A stretch of 64,000 nucleotides of DNA from Franconibacter pulveris DSM 19144 (lineage in GTDB: Bacteria; Pseudomonadota; Gammaproteobacteria; Enterobacterales; Enterobacteriaceae): contig JHYZ01000022.1 of the NCBI GenBank assembly GCA_000621185.1, forward strand, positions 1-64,000, read 5' to 3'. Shown piece after piece: positions 63,591-64,000 of the stretch. How positions within the stretch are numbered: position 1 is the first letter of the stretch; every line of letters starts with the position of its first letter. The notes beneath the pieces were generated by a model. The model saw only the letters and a list, made by a program, of their open reading frames with translations. It did not search any database and was not told the origin of the DNA. The translations under genes were made by a program, and so were the position numbers.

Positions 63591-64000
63591 CAACAAATAG
63601 AAAGTCCTCTGATGAGTTTATTGATTTTGATGAAGTTAAAAGAGAACTATCCAATGCCAAAATTGAAATACGTGTAAGACAGGATGCTATTAATAAAGAT
63701 CCGACTCTTCGCGCTAGTTTTGAACAAGTAATAAAAGCTCAACAGGACAAAATCCCTCTACTGGAAGCAACTCTGGCAACGGAACCGCCGCCGCCAGAAC
63801 TCCCTCCTCGTCAACCTTTGTTCAAAGTCAGCGGGGTGTTGGAAGAATTTAGTGTGCAGAAAGTGATCGGCTATTTCACCAAGCGTGAATATGATCCCGA
63901 GGAGTTTGCACGACAGGAAGCCAGTAATCAGGTGGGGAGCCTTTTACTGGCGATGGCGGGAAATGCCGCAGGTTCAGCGGTAACGGGACAGAGCGATACT
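63587..64000 (+). CDS. Gene downstream of the T6SS effector, cut by window end
   Basis: First 138 codons of a gene starting at ATG 63587 inside the effector stop (ATGA overlap). The N-terminal 70 residues are charged and helical (DEVKRELSNAKIEIRV), followed by a Pro-rich linker (EPPPPELPPRQP) and a small-residue, mildly hydrophobic stretch (VGSLLLAMAGNAAG) near 125. The 5-prime DNA is AT-rich like the effector end. By position it could be an immunity protein or a second T6SS cargo protein; I do not recognise the family. Confidence 0.7.
   Translation, partial: MTTNRKSSDEFIDFDEVKRELSNAKIEIRVRQDAINKDPTLRASFEQVIKAQQDKIPLLEATLATEPPPPELPPRQPLFKVSGVLEEFSVQKVIGYFTKREYDPEEFARQEASNQVGSLLLAMAGNAAGSAVTGQSDT

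Noticed and set aside
1..64000. CRISPR arrays, tRNA or rRNA genes, intact prophage or intact insertion sequences
   Set aside because: No regular spaced repeats, cloverleaf with CCA end, ribosomal sequence, integrase gene or complete transposase was seen on reading both strands.

Overview
This window is chromosomal DNA from a GC-rich member of the Enterobacteriaceae, on the Enterobacter/Kosakonia/Cronobacter/Franconibacter side of the family. That is inferred from the left end, which reproduces the E. coli order uspE-fnr-ogt-abgT-abgB-abgA-abgR-mcaS-smrA with near-identical protein lengths. The genus cannot be fixed from sequence alone. No rRNA, tRNA, CRISPR array or intact insertion sequence was seen.

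Layout. (1) 0.1-9.0 kb: core block with UspE, Fnr (own FNR box), Ogt, the p-aminobenzoyl-glutamate uptake and hydrolysis operon abgABT with divergent abgR, a McaS small RNA, and SmrA. (2) 9.0-15.1 kb: the lower protocatechuate (beta-ketoadipate) pathway, pcaR / pcaIJFBDC, with three PcaR-type operators; the ring-cleavage genes pcaGH are not here. (3) 15.3-24.4 kb: single genes: supH, gldA, an SOS-controlled umuC without umuD, a SMI1/KNR4 protein, a tandem-domain universal stress protein, LysR/SDR pair, and a GH15 glucoamylase. (4) 24.4-30.0 kb: a sugar-acid regulon (L-idonate 5-dehydrogenase-like, anion symporter, gluconate 5-dehydrogenase-like SDR, GntR regulator, mannonate/gluconate dehydratase) with a shared operator at three promoters; the SDR carries a perfect 27-bp internal tandem duplication. 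(5) 30.1-32.8 kb: AraC regulator divergent from two SDR genes. (6) 33.0-37.9 kb: a LysC-type aspartokinase divergent from dat-ddc, the 1,3-diaminopropane branch fed by aspartate semialdehyde. (7) 38.1-47.0 kb: lower-GC accessory stretch with DUF1330/LysR, an IS3-family remnant, RibD-C reductase, a GGDEF-EAL protein paired with a cysteine-free periplasmic SUOX-fold protein, an oxidase pseudogene, glutathione peroxidase, isochorismatase-fold hydrolase, MFS pump and GntR regulator, with copies of a palindromic intergenic repeat.

(8) 47.1-55.8 kb is the most unusual part: an aminotransferase divergent from a tightly packed seven-gene operon encoding a MetQNI-type importer, a second and divergent LuxS with an intact active site, an SDR, a BisC/TorZ-type cytoplasmic molybdoenzyme and an HcxA-like 2-hydroxyacid dehydrogenase. 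Together these look like an uptake and breakdown route for a sulfur-containing amino-acid-like compound, possibly an S-oxide. I do not know a described pathway with this composition. (9) 55.9-64.0 kb: decayed DNA (M20 peptidase remnant), then a type VI secretion module: orphan TssL, VgrG, DUF4123 adaptor, a large VasX/BTH_I2691-type effector whose C-terminal third drops in GC, and a further gene cut by the window end.
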